A stretch of DNA of 64,000 bases from Streptomyces globisporus (GTDB taxonomy: Bacteria > Actinomycetota > Actinomycetes > Streptomycetales > Streptomycetaceae). Shown piece by piece: positions 24,430 to 36,400 of this stretch. The notes under the pieces are model-generated. The model worked only from the letters and a program-made list of their open reading frames with translations. It was not told where the DNA came from and ran no database searches. The position numbers were made by a program, and so were the translations under genes. How positions within the stretch are numbered: position 1 is the stretch's first letter; every line of letters starts with the position of its first letter. The DNA is taken from the NCBI GenBank assembly GCA_014649555.1, contig BMTG01000003.1:62001-126000 (forward strand), read 5' to 3'.

Positions 24430-27400
24430 ATGACACTGCTGGCTGTACTGCTGGACGCGGTCCGTGAAGCCCCCGGGCAGATCGTCGTGCATGTCCGTGG
24501 CGACGGGAGCGAACTGACGGTCACGCTGCGCGAGCTTCTGGACGATTCCCTGCGGGTGGCCGGCGGCTTCCGGGGGGCGGGCGTCGCTCCCGGGACCTGT
24601 GTGCCGTTGCTCGCCGATCGCAGCGAGGACTTCCAGCCGATGTTCTGGGGCGCGGTGGCGGCCGGTCTCGTGCCCGTTCCGCTGGCCGCCGACATCCGGC
24701 GGGTCCTGCCTGTGTGGGAGCACCTGGGGCGGCCGCCCCTCGTCGTGGACGCCTCGACCGCGCCGCTGGTCGATGAGCTTCCCGACGGCGCACGCGCCCT
24801 GACCCTCGACGCCCTGCGCGCGGGGCCGGCGCTCCGGGAACCCGCGCCCGGCGGGCGCGACGACGTCGCGTTCCTGCAGTTCTCCTCGGGGAGCACCGGT
24901 GCGCCCAAGGGGGTGGAGGTGACGCATCGTGCGGTGCTGGCCAATCTGGAGCAGATACGGGCCGCCTCGGCGCTGAGCGCCGACGACGTGGTGGTCAGCT
25001 GGATGCCGTACTTCCACGACATGGGGCTCATCGGTACGCATCTCGCTCCGCTGGCCGCCCGGGCCCGGCAGGTCAAGATCGGTCCGCTGTCGTTCGCCAA
25101 GCGGCCCCGCCTTTGGTTCGAGGTGGCGGCCCGGCACCGGGCCACGGTGCTCTCCGCGGCCAACTTCGCCCTGGCGCTGGCCGTACGCCGCGTCCCCGAC
25201 GACGTCCTGGCCCGGCTGGACCTCTCCGCCGTGCGGCTGCTCCTGGTCGGGGCGGAGCCGATCGCGCCCGCGGTGTGGCGTGCCTTCGCCGTCAAGACGC
25301 GGCCAGCAGGGCTGGATCCGGCCGCGGCACAGCCCGTCTACGGCCTGGCGGAGGCGACGCTCGCGGTGACCTTCCCGCCTCCGGGTGAAGTGGCCGGGCC
25401 GCTGGTCCTGGACCGGGCGTCGCTGAGCGACGGCATGGCGGTGGACACCGAACCGGGCGAAAGCGCGGTCGAGTTGATGGACGTCGGGCGGCCGGTGGCC
25501 GACTGCGCCGTGCGCATCGTCGATGACCGGGGCGATGTCCTCGGGGACCGGCGGGTCGGGCACATCATGGTGCGCGGCCCCCAACTGGCCCGTGGCTACC
25601 ACGGCCTTCCCGGCGTGAGCGCGGAGACGTTCACCGGGGGGTGGCTGCGCACGGGTGACCTCGGCTTCCTCCGGGACGGCCGGCTGTGCGTCACGGGCCG
25701 GCACAAGGACGTGCTGTTCCTCAACGGCCGTACCTTCCACGCCACGGACCTCGAAGAGGTCGCGGCCGCGACACCCGGGCTGCCGCCCGGCGCCCCGGCG
25801 GTGGTCGGTTCGACCGATCCGGTCACCGGTGCGGAGCGCGTCGTGGTGTTCGTCCCCTGGGCACGGCCTCCGCACGACGCGGCAGAGGTGCTCGGACGCG
25901 TCGCGGCGCGGGTGCGCGAGGCGCTGCTCCATGACGACGTGCGGGTGTTGGCCCTGCAGCCGGGGGCGTTCCCCCGCACGACGAGTGGCAAGCTGCAGCG
26001 GTGGCGGTTGAGGGAGCGTTTCGAGGCGGGTGAGTTCGAGGCTCGCGTCTTCGGGGCTGATTCGTTCCGGGCTGATTCGATCGCGACGGGACGGCCGGCG
26101 GCGGAACCCCTGGCGGACGCGCCCCGAGCGGAGGCGCCCCGAGCGGACGTCCCGCAGGCCGACGTGCCCCGTTCGCGGGCTCGGACCGTCGAGGCCGTCC
26201 GGGAGGTGTGGGCACGCGTGCTGGACCGGCCCGCCGAGTCGATCGGTGCGCATGAGCCGTTCGGGAGCCTCGGGGGGACGTCGCTCAAGGCGATGGAGGT
26301 CCTGGTGGCGCTGGAGGACGCCTTCGGCGTGACGCTGCCGCCGGCGGTCATCCGCGACCACGGCACGGTGGCCGCTCTCGCCGGTCACCTGCTGACGGTG
26401 GCGCCCGGTCCTTCCGTGTCCGCCCCCGGGGCCGGGGAAGCCGGGGAATCCCCGGAAGACGGAGAAGCCGTCGCAGCCGTCATCGGGATGGCCTGCCGGT
26501 TCCCCGGCGCCGACACCCCCGAGGACTTCTGGGACCTGCTCATCGACGGGCACGACGCCATCACCCCCGTACCGTACGGCCGTTGGGGCGACGACGTTCG
26601 TGACTGCCAGGCCGCTCCTCGGAAGCGCTGGGCGGGGCTCCTCGAGGACCCGGCCGCCTTCGACGCCGGCTACTTCGGTGTCGGCGAGGACGAAGCGCGC
26701 GCGATCGACCCGCAGGCGCGGCTCTTTCTGGAACTCGCGCACGAGGCGCTCGAACGCGCGGGATACGCGGGGCCCCGTCGGCGCGGTCGCCGGGTCGGTG
26801 TGTTCGCGGCCGTCGGGGACAGCGGCTACCGCGAAGTCCTGGACCGGGCCTCGGCCGACGGTTCTCCGCTGCCGGCCGCGCTCACCGGCAACCTGCCCTC
26901 CCTGACAGCCGCCCGGGTCTCGCAGAGCCTCGACCTCGACGGTCCCGCACTCGCCGTGGACACCGCCTGCTCGTCGGGTCTGGTCGCCCTGCATCTGGCC
27001 CGGCGCAGCCTGCTGGACGGCGAGTGCGATCTCGCCGTCGTCGGTGGGGTCAACCTCCATCTGACCGCGACCCCGCACCGGCTCCTGGAAGCGGCGCAGG
27101 CCCTGTCCCCCACCGGGCGCAGCCGCGCCTTCAGCGCCGACGCGGACGGCTTCGTCCCTGGTGAGGGCGGGGCGGCGATCGTCCTGACCCGCCTCGACGC
27201 GGCCCGGCTCGCGGACGACGAGGTGCTGGCGGTGGTCCGGGGGACGGCCGTCAACAACGACGGCCGGTCGATGAGCCTCATGGCGCCCAATCCGCTGCGG
27301 CAGCGCGAGGTCATCACCCGGGCGTACGAGGCGGCGGGCGTCGATCCCGCGTCGGTGACCTATGTCGAGGCCCACGGGACGGGCACAGCCGTCGGCGACC

Positions 27401-30400
27401 CGATCGAGCTGCGGTCGCTGGCCCATGCGTTTCCCGTACGGCCCGACGGCGAGCCGCGGTTGCTCGGCTCGGTGAAGACGAACATCGGGCATCTGCTCAA
27501 TGCCGCCGCGCTGCCCGCGCTGGTGAAGGTCGTGCTGGCGCTGGGCCACCGTCGGCTACCGGCGTCGCTGCACCACACCCCGCCGGCGCCGGGCCTGGCC
27601 CCTGCGGGCTTCTCCGTGGTCGCCGAGGCTCGCGACTGGACGTCCGCCGGGCCTCTCGTCGCGGGGATCAACGCGTTCGGCTTCGGCGGCACCAACGCCC
27701 ACGCCGTTCTCGAACAGGCTCCGGCCTCGCCGCCGTCGGCCGGGGCTGCCTCGACGTCGCCGGGCGCCGCGCGGGAAATCCCTGTCGAGGGGCCTCATTT
27801 GCTGACCCTTTCGGCCCGGAGTGCGGGTGCGCTCCGGGATGCGGTGGACCGGCTCGCCACGCATCTGGAAAGCCGTCCGGGACTGCGGGAGGGCGATGTC
27901 TGCCGGACCGCGAGCACGGCCTGGGACGACGGGCCCCACCGGCTCGCCGTCATCGCCGACGGTGATCTCCGGGATCGGCTCGCCGCCATCGCCGCCGGGA
28001 CCGGCGGGGCGGCCAGGCGCGCCGGGGCCGGTGGGGCAAGCGGGTGCGCTGGGACGGACAGCGGGGGCAGGCGCGCCGGGACCGGCGGATCCGGTGTGCC
28101 CGGCGCGAGCGTCGTCCGGTCCCGGCCGCGCGTCGTCTTCCTGTTTCCGGGGCAGGGCGCCCAGTCCCCCGGCCAGAACCGGGTGCTGTACCGGACGGCG
28201 TCGGTGTTCCGGGACACGTTCGACGAGGCGTCCGCGCTCCTCGGCCCTGTCTGCGGGCGACCCCTGCTGGACTGGGGGCTGGATCCGGAAGTGGATCCGG
28301 CCGCGCAGGCCATGACCGAGGTGGCCCAGCCGCTCCTCGTCGCCTCCGGGGTGGCGCTCGCCCGCCAGCTCCGTACCTGGGGTGCGGAGCCCGAAGCGGT
28401 CGCCGGGCACAGCGTCGGGGAGATCACCGCCGCCTGTGTCAGCGGGGCGCTGACTCTCCGGGAGGCGGTACGGTTCGCGGCCGAACGCGGCCGTCTCATG
28501 GGCGCCTTCACCGAACCCGGTGCCATGCTCGCCGTTCGCGGGGGTGAGGAGGCCGTAGCGGCGGCGGTGGCGGGGTCCGGCGGGAGCCTCACCGTGGCCG
28601 CGTACAACGGTCCCGGACTTCAGGTCCTGTCCGGCACCGTCTCCGCCGTGGAGCGCGCCGCCCTGAGCCTCGACGCCCAGGGGGTCCCCACGCGCCGTCT
28701 GCGGGTCTCGCGGGCCTTCCACTCACCGTTGATGCGGCCGGTGGCCGACCGGCTCGCCGACGCGGCCGGCGCGTTGGCTCCGCGAGCCCCGTCCGTGCCC
28801 CTCATGAGCACGGTCACCGGCGGGTGGCAGCCGGTCCTCGATCCGCAGTACCTGCGCGATCACGCCGAGCGCCCGGTGCTGTTCGGGGCGGCCGTGGAAC
28901 GTCTGGCCCGGGAGGGGTACGACACCTTCGTGGAGGTCGGACACGGCGCGGTGTTGTCGGGTTCGGTCCGCGCGGCGACGGCGGCGTACGCGCCCGGTGA
29001 GTCCGGCGGCGGGGTCACGGTGATGAGCGCCTTGCCCGGGTGTTCCGCCGACCGCGAGGATGACGCACCGCTGCCCGATGACCGGCAGCGCGGGCGCGGT
29101 GACCTTCTGGCGACCGTCGGCCGGCTCTGGTCGCTCGGCATGCCCCTGGACCGGACCGCGCTCGACGCGGGCCACCACCGCGTTCCCCTGCCCACCTACC
29201 CCTTCCAGCGCCGCCGCTTCTGGGCCGAGCCGCCCGCGCGTCCGCTCCTGCACCAGGTCCTGTGGGAGGACGACGCCCTGCCTGGAAAGTCGACCGAGGC
29301 GGCGGAGGCGGCGAGGTCCGTGCGTTCGGTGCTGCTGACCGGACCCGATCCCGCGTCCGTCGACCGGCTCGCCTCGCACCTCTCCGCCGCAGGTGTACGC
29401 CGGTACGAAGCAGGTGACGACGGACGTCCCGATGCCGTGGTCCTGGTGGCCGGGCCTGCTCCCGTCCAGGACACCGCCGACACTCTCGGCCGGGTGCACG
29501 ATGCCGCGCTGGCCGCCTTCGGCGAGGCCCTCGCACGGTTCGACGAGACACACGCCGACCGGCTCCTGGTGGTGACCGAGGACGTGCATGCCACGGGCAC
29601 CGTACGGGAAAGGCCACGGCCCGCCCATGCCGTCCTCGGTGGACTTCTGCTGGCGCTGCCGCAGGAGACTCCGCGTGCTGCGGCGACCGCCCTCGATCTC
29701 TGCTCGCTGGACACCCCGTCCCAGCGTCTGAAGGCCGTGTTGGCCGAGCTGGAATCCGGTGGTGCCCCGGGCAGCACGACCATCGTCGCGTGGCGCGCGG
29801 GACGACGGCTCACCCGCCGTTTCGTACCGTCGGAGGCCGGCTCCTCAGCACCCGCCGCGTCGACACGGTCTCCACTGCCGCCCGACGGCACCTTCCTCAT
29901 CACCGGGGGCGGCGGCGGGATCGGCGCCGCACTCGCCAGGGACCTCGCGGGCCGGGGCCGGCCCACCCTCGTCCTCACCGGGCGCTCCCCCGCGCTGCCC
30001 GTGGGGCTGGCCGACGAGCTCCGTACGCTGGGCGCCACCGTCCAATACCGCGTGGCCGACGTCTCGGTGGAGCGGGATGTCGGCGCGCTCCTCGCCGAAC
30101 TGCCCCGCCTCGACGCCCTCTTCCACGCCGCTGGCGTCGTAAGTCCCGGCACCCTGCGCAACAGGCGCGCCGAGGAGACGGCGGACTCCTTGGCCGCCAA
30201 GGCCCGGGGCACCCTGCTGCTCTCGCTGGCCCTGCGCCGGCACGGGCTCGACCCGGCGGTGCGCGTCGCCTTCTCCTCCGTGAGCGCCGTGCTGCCCGGA
30301 CTGGCGGGAGCGCTGGGCGACTACGCCGGTGCCAACGCCTTCCTCGACGCGTTCGCCGCGTCGGAACGGCACGCGGGCAGGCCCTGGCAGTCCGTGAACC

Positions 30401-33400
30401 TCGCTGCCCTGGCCGGTACGGGCATGGCGACGGCACTCGGAACCGGGACAGGAGCGGGCTCCACCACCGTACGGAACGCCGGAGGGCGGCCCGTCGCTCT
30501 CGCTCCCGCGCTGGCGGCGCTCCGCACGGCATGCGGCGTCGACGCGGCACAGCTGCTGCTCGCCGATCTGACACCGCCTTCGCCGTCCGTGGCCGCGGAT
30601 TCCCCGGAAGCCCCGGAACGCCCGACCACGACAGCGGAAGCCACGGGATCGGGATCGGGGACCTCGGGCCGTACGCCCGCCGAGGGCACCGGCAGCGGCA
30701 CGAACACCTCCGCGTTGCTTCGGCGACTGCTCGCCTCGGCGCTGCGGCTGCCCGCCACCGAGGTTCCGGACGACGAACCGTTTCTCGCTCTCGGCCTCGA
30801 CTCGCTCGCCGCCGTCGACCTCGTCAGGCAGCTCGAACGGGAGCTGGGCACGACCCTGCCCGCCACTCTCTTCTTCGAGTACCGGACCGTCGCCGAACTG
30901 GCCGCGCACCTCGACAGCACGCCCTCCGCCGTCGTCTCCCCCGCGCTCGCGCGTACGCCGGACCCCGTCCCGGACGGGTCCCCCTTCCCGCTCACCCCCG
31001 TCCAACTGGCCCTGCACACCGGCAGCCGGCTCCACCCGGACGTCCCGGCCCACGGTTACGTCCGCCAGACCGTCCGGGGGCCCCTGGACACTCGCCTGCT
31101 GGGCCGGGCGCTCTCCGCTCTCGCCGACCGGCACCCCATGCTGCGGATCCGCATCGACAACACCGACGGCACCGCGGACGGGACCGGCTGCGCGTCACCG
31201 GCGCAGTACGTCGCGCCGCCCTCCGCCCTGTCCACCTGGTACGAGGTCCGCGAGCTGCCCGGTCGTATCGAGGAGCTCGAGACGGTGCTGTGCAACCGGC
31301 CGTTCGATCTCTCCGCCGAGCCTCCCCTGCGGGCGGTCCTCGCGCGGGAGGGCCCCGAGCTGTCCCATCTGGTGCTGGTGATCCACCACGCGGCCGGTGA
31401 CGGATACAGCCTCAACGTCCTCGCCGGGGAACTCTGGTCGCTCTACACCGCCTTCGCCCACGGCGACGCGCCGGCACTGCCCGCGCTCCGCACCGACTTC
31501 GCGCGGTACGCGGCCGCTGCCGCCGACGAGCGGGGCTCCACGGACGGCGTGCGCGGCCTCACCGCCGACCGGCGGTACTGGGCGGACCGGCTGGCGTCGC
31601 GTGCAAAGCCGCTGCGCCTGCCGTACGACGGTGATCCGGACGCCCTCCCCTCGGCGCCCCTGACCACACATCAGAGCAGTCTCGACCCGGCGCTGACCGC
31701 AGCGTTGGAGAAGCGGGCCGCCGATCAGGGGGTGAGCCTGTTCCATCTGCTGCTCGCCGTGCACGTGCGCTGTCTGGCGCGGTGGAGCGGGCAGCGGGAG
31801 GTCGCGGTCAACGTCGCCCGCGCCCGCCGGGACGACCGGCTGGCGGGCCTGGACCGGCTCGTGGGTCCGCTCGCCGACACCCTTCCCCTGCTGTGCGCGA
31901 CGGACCCGGACGAGGCGGTCGGAGCCCTGGCCGAACGGCTGGCGGGGATCTGGCTGGAGAGCGAGCAGCATGCCGGCCTCACCGGCCTGGACCTGGCACG
32001 GCTGCTGCCGACGGACCCTGCCGGGCCCGGCCCCCGGACGGTCAGCCCGGCCGGATTCAGCTTCGCGCGCTTCCCCGCCGCCCTCGACGAACGGTGTCCG
32101 GTGAGCGTGCGGCCGACCGCCGCCGGCACCGCCACCGCCGCGACCCGGCTGAGCCTGCTGTGCTGGCAGGACGAGACGGTCCTGCGGTTCTCGTGGAACT
32201 TCCCCGTCCGGCTCTTCGCCCCGGAGACGGTGGCCCGCCTGGACCGTGAATTCCACGACGAGTTGGCCGCGACGGCCCGCACGGCGGCCGCCCCGCCCCT
32301 CCCGGCCTCCGGATCCGCCACGCTCGTCCGCCGACTGGGCGAGCGGTTCCGGGCCACCCCGGACGCGGTCGCCGTCGACACCGGCGCCGCCACCCTGACG
32401 TACGGCGAACTCGACCGTGCCTCGCAGGCTCTCGCGGCCTCTCTCCGCGCCCATGGCGTCACCCCGGGCAGCCTCGTCGGGCTCCTCACCGAACCCGGGG
32501 CCGACACCGTCGTCGCCGTCGTCGCGGCCCTGCGCGCCGGGGCGGGCTGGGTTCCGTTGGACGCCGGGCACCCGACCGCGCGCCTGGTGGACCAGCTCAC
32601 GCGCTCCGGGGCTCGTGCGGTGCTCTGTCACGCCGCGACGCGCGCGGTCGGGGAAACGCTCGGCGACGTGACCCTGGTGCCCGTCGACGTACCGGCGTCG
32701 CCGCTCCCGCAGGATTCCGCCCTGTACGTGAACGAGGCACCCGGGCCCCTGGCCGACGCCGACGGCATCGCGTACGTGATCTTCACCTCCGGGTCCACCG
32801 GCCGGCCCAAGGCCGTGCCCATCACCCACCGATCGATGGAGAACTACCTCGACTGGGCTGTCGACACCTTCGGCTACGACGAGCGCGACCGGCTCGCCCA
32901 GACCGCGTCGCCCTGCTTCGACGCCTCGGTCCGCCAGCTCCTCGCCCCGCTGCTCGTCGGCGCCACCGTGGTCACGGTCGACTGGGACCTGTTGCGCGAT
33001 CCCGATCGGCTGCTCACCCACGTCGAGCACCGTCGGATCACCGTCTGGAGCTCCGTCCCCACGCTCTGGGAACAGCTCCTCAGCGCCTCCGAGGCACGGG
33101 TACGCACCGGCGCACCGCTGCCGGACCTGTCCGCGCTGCGGTGGGTCCATGTCGGCGGCGAGGCCCTGTCACCCGAGCACGTACGCCGCTGGTTCGACCT
33201 CTTCGGCGACGGTCAGCGCATCGCCAACCTGTACGGCCCCACCGAGGCCACCATCAACACGAGCTGCCACATCATCAGCGATCGGCCCGACGACCAGGTG
33301 CGGCGACTGCCCATCGGCCGCCCGGTGTCGGGTACGGAGGTGGAGATCGTCGGACCCGACGGGGAGGCGCTGCGGTCCGGCGAGGCGGGCGAGCTCCTCA

Positions 33401-36400
33401 TCGCCGGAATCGGCCTGACCCCGGGGTACCTCGGCGAACCGGCCCTGACCGAGGCCGCGTTCACCGTTCGGCGCGGGCGGCGCTGGTACCGCAGCGGCGA
33501 CCGGGTGCGGTGCTCCGAGGACGGCACCCTGGAGTTCCTCGGGCGGCTGGACGACCAGGTGAAGATCCGGGGCAACCGCGTCGAGCCGGGGGAGATCGAA
33601 GCGGTGCTCCAGACGCATTCCGACGTCACCCACGCCGTCGTTCTCGCCGAGGACGGACGCCTCACCGCGTTCGTGACCCCCGGGCCCGGTTCGTCCGGGG
33701 CTTCCGGTTCGTCCGAAGTGGATGCCGTGGAGCTGCGGCGTCATCTTGCGGAGTCGCTGCCCGCGTACATGATTCCGTCCCGGATCACGCGTGTCGACAC
33801 GATGCCGCTCACGGGCACGGGCAAGATCGACCGCCGTGCGCTGCCGGCCCTCGGAGAAGCGCCACCCCGTTCACCGTCCCGTACGGCAGCGACCCGTACC
33901 GCGCCCCGCACGCCGACCGAGATCCGGCTCGCCGCCGTCTGGTCCGCGCTGCTCCAGGCCGACGACGTGTCCCGCGAGGACGACTTCTTCGTCCTGGGCG
34001 GTGACTCCCTGCTCGTGCTGGAGGTGTTCGCCCGACTCGAGAAGCAGGGCGGGCCGCTCCCCCGGCCTACCGTCATCTACCGCAACCGCACGCTCGCGGC
34101 CCTCGCCTCCGCCGTGGACGCGGCGGCAGCCGAGGCCTCCGACGACACAGTTGATACCGCCGCTGGTGCCGCCTCCGATGCCGGCGCCCCCACGCCCTTC
34201 CCTCTCACCCCCACCCAACGGGGTTTCCTGCTGGCCGAGGTCATGGCGCCGGGCACGACCTCGTCCTGGCTCTCCCGGTTCCGCCTGTACGGCCGCCTCG
34301 ACACCGCCCGCTTCCAGGGCGCGGTGGACACGCTCGTCGGGCGCCACCCGATGCTGCGCACGGTCTTCCCCGCCGGGGCGCGCCCGGCCGTCCAGCAGGA
34401 GCTGCCGTCCTCGCTGCGCCTGCCGGTCGACTTCGAGACCCTCAGTGACCCGGACCAGGTGGAGGAACGCGTCAGCGCTGAGCGGGCGCGCCGTTTCGAA
34501 CCGTGGGCCTGGCCCCTGCTGCGCCTGCGGGTGCTCACCGTCGCACCCGACGAGCATGTCCTGGTGGCACACGCCCACCACATCATCGGCGACGGCTACA
34601 GCGCCGCGCTTCTGGTACGGGAGCTGATGACGGCGTACGACGCTCTGTCCCAGGGTGATGTACCGGCTCAGGCGCCCTTGCGCAGTACCTTCCGCGACCA
34701 CGCCGTCCGCCTCGCGGAACGCTCAGCCGCGCCCGCTGTACCCGCGACGAGCCCGTCCCACGACGACCGGTGGGCCCGGCTCGGCGCTCCCTACCGGCCG
34801 CCCGTACTCTCCGCCGGTCCGGACACCCGCGCGCGGCCGGACACCGCGGCGAACCCGCTCTTCCACACGTACGGATTCACGGTCGACGCCGACCAGGTGG
34901 AGGCACTGCGCGGGCTCGCCGCGCGCAGCGGAACCACCCTCCACGCCCCCGTGCTCACCGCCTACTACCGGGCGCTCGCAGCCACCACCGGCCGGGCGGA
35001 TCTGGTGCTCGGTCTCGCGGTGAGCGGCCGGGACGACGCCCTGCCCGACGTACACCGGGTGTTCGGTCCCTTCGCCACGGCTGTTCCGCTCCGGCCCGCG
35101 GGTCCGGCGTCGGGACGGAGGGACGGTACGGGGTTCGAGGACGATCTGCGGCGTCTCGCCGCGGAGGCCGCCGAGGCTCGGGCGTACGAGGGGGCCGTGC
35201 CTGCGCTGCCCAGCGGGCTGCCCATGGCCTCGCAGTTCTTCTTCACCTATCTGGACTTCTCCGCCCTGGGCCAGGAGAGCGGAGCGGTCCTGACGGTCAC
35301 CCGGGAGGACGGCGACAGCGTGTACACGCCGCCTCCGGCCGGTACGGACGTGTTCCTGTCCGCGGGTCCGGAGGGCGGGCGGCTGCGGGTCACCGTTCGC
35401 GCGGCGGCCACGGCGTTCACCTCTCAGGCCCTGGCCGGGTTCGCGGACGCGGTGCGCGACGGTCTGGCGCACGCGGCGGCCTCGGCCGTGCCCGGGATCG
35501 GTCCCGGGGCCGGTACCGACGGGCTCGACGGGTCAGGTCGTCCCGGTGGGCTCGGCGAGCCGGACCGTACCGGCCGGGACGAGCCGGTGGACGCCGCGCT
35601 CGTCGGCTATCTGCCGTCCCCGGCCGACCTCGCCCGGCTGGCGGGGCTGCCGGAGGCGGCGTTGCCGCGCGAGGAGTTGCGGACCCTGCTGTTCCCCGAC
35701 GGGCGGCCGCGGCTCCTGGAAACGCTGCACACGCCGCTGGGGCGTTCGGGCTTCGTGTGCGTCCCGCTGTTCGCGGACGAACTCGCCCCCGGCGACGCCC
35801 TGCTCGGGCACACCACGCGCGGGGTGGAGCTCGCCTCGTCCCTGGGGGCGCGGGCCGTGTCCCTGGCCGGAATGATCCCGTCGCTCACCGGCTACGGCTT
35901 CGAGGTCCTGCGGGCCGTCGGGACGACGGGTTCCGCCCCCGCCGTCACCACCGGTCACGCGGCGACCGTCGTGTCCGTCGTCAGGACCGTGCACGCCGCT
36001 CTCGACGCGACGGGGCAGCAACTGAGCTCCCTGACGGTCGCGTTCGTCGGGCTCGGGTCGATCGGCTCCTCCTCGCTGGAGCTGCTGCTCACGCTGGCCG
36101 AGGAGCCGCCCGCCCGGCTGCTGCTCTGTGACGTACCGGGCAGCGGGCCGCGCCTCAAGGAACTGGCCGACAGTCTTCTGGAGCGCGGCCTCGCCGAGGT
36201 CGTGGAGGTGGTCGAGTCGGATCGGGGGCTGCCCGACGCCGTGTACGGGGCCCGTCTGATCGTCGCGGCGGTCAGCGGGGGCGGCACGCTCCTGGACATC
36301 GACGCTCTCCCCCCGGGTACGACGGTGGTCGACGACTCGTTCCCGCACTGCTTCGACACATCGCGCGCCTTCGGACGGATGGAACGGGCGAAGGACGTCC

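Noticed and set aside
24244..27549. 1,101-codon antisense frame against the FAAL and KS region
   Set aside because: Shadow of the megasynthase; low-complexity Arg/Gly/Gln translation without recognisable motifs.
30106..30180. LDD motif assigning the PKS ketoreductase stereotype
   Set aside because: The HAAGVVSPGTL segment has no LDD, but the domain is divergent, so I do not call A- or B-type stereochemistry.
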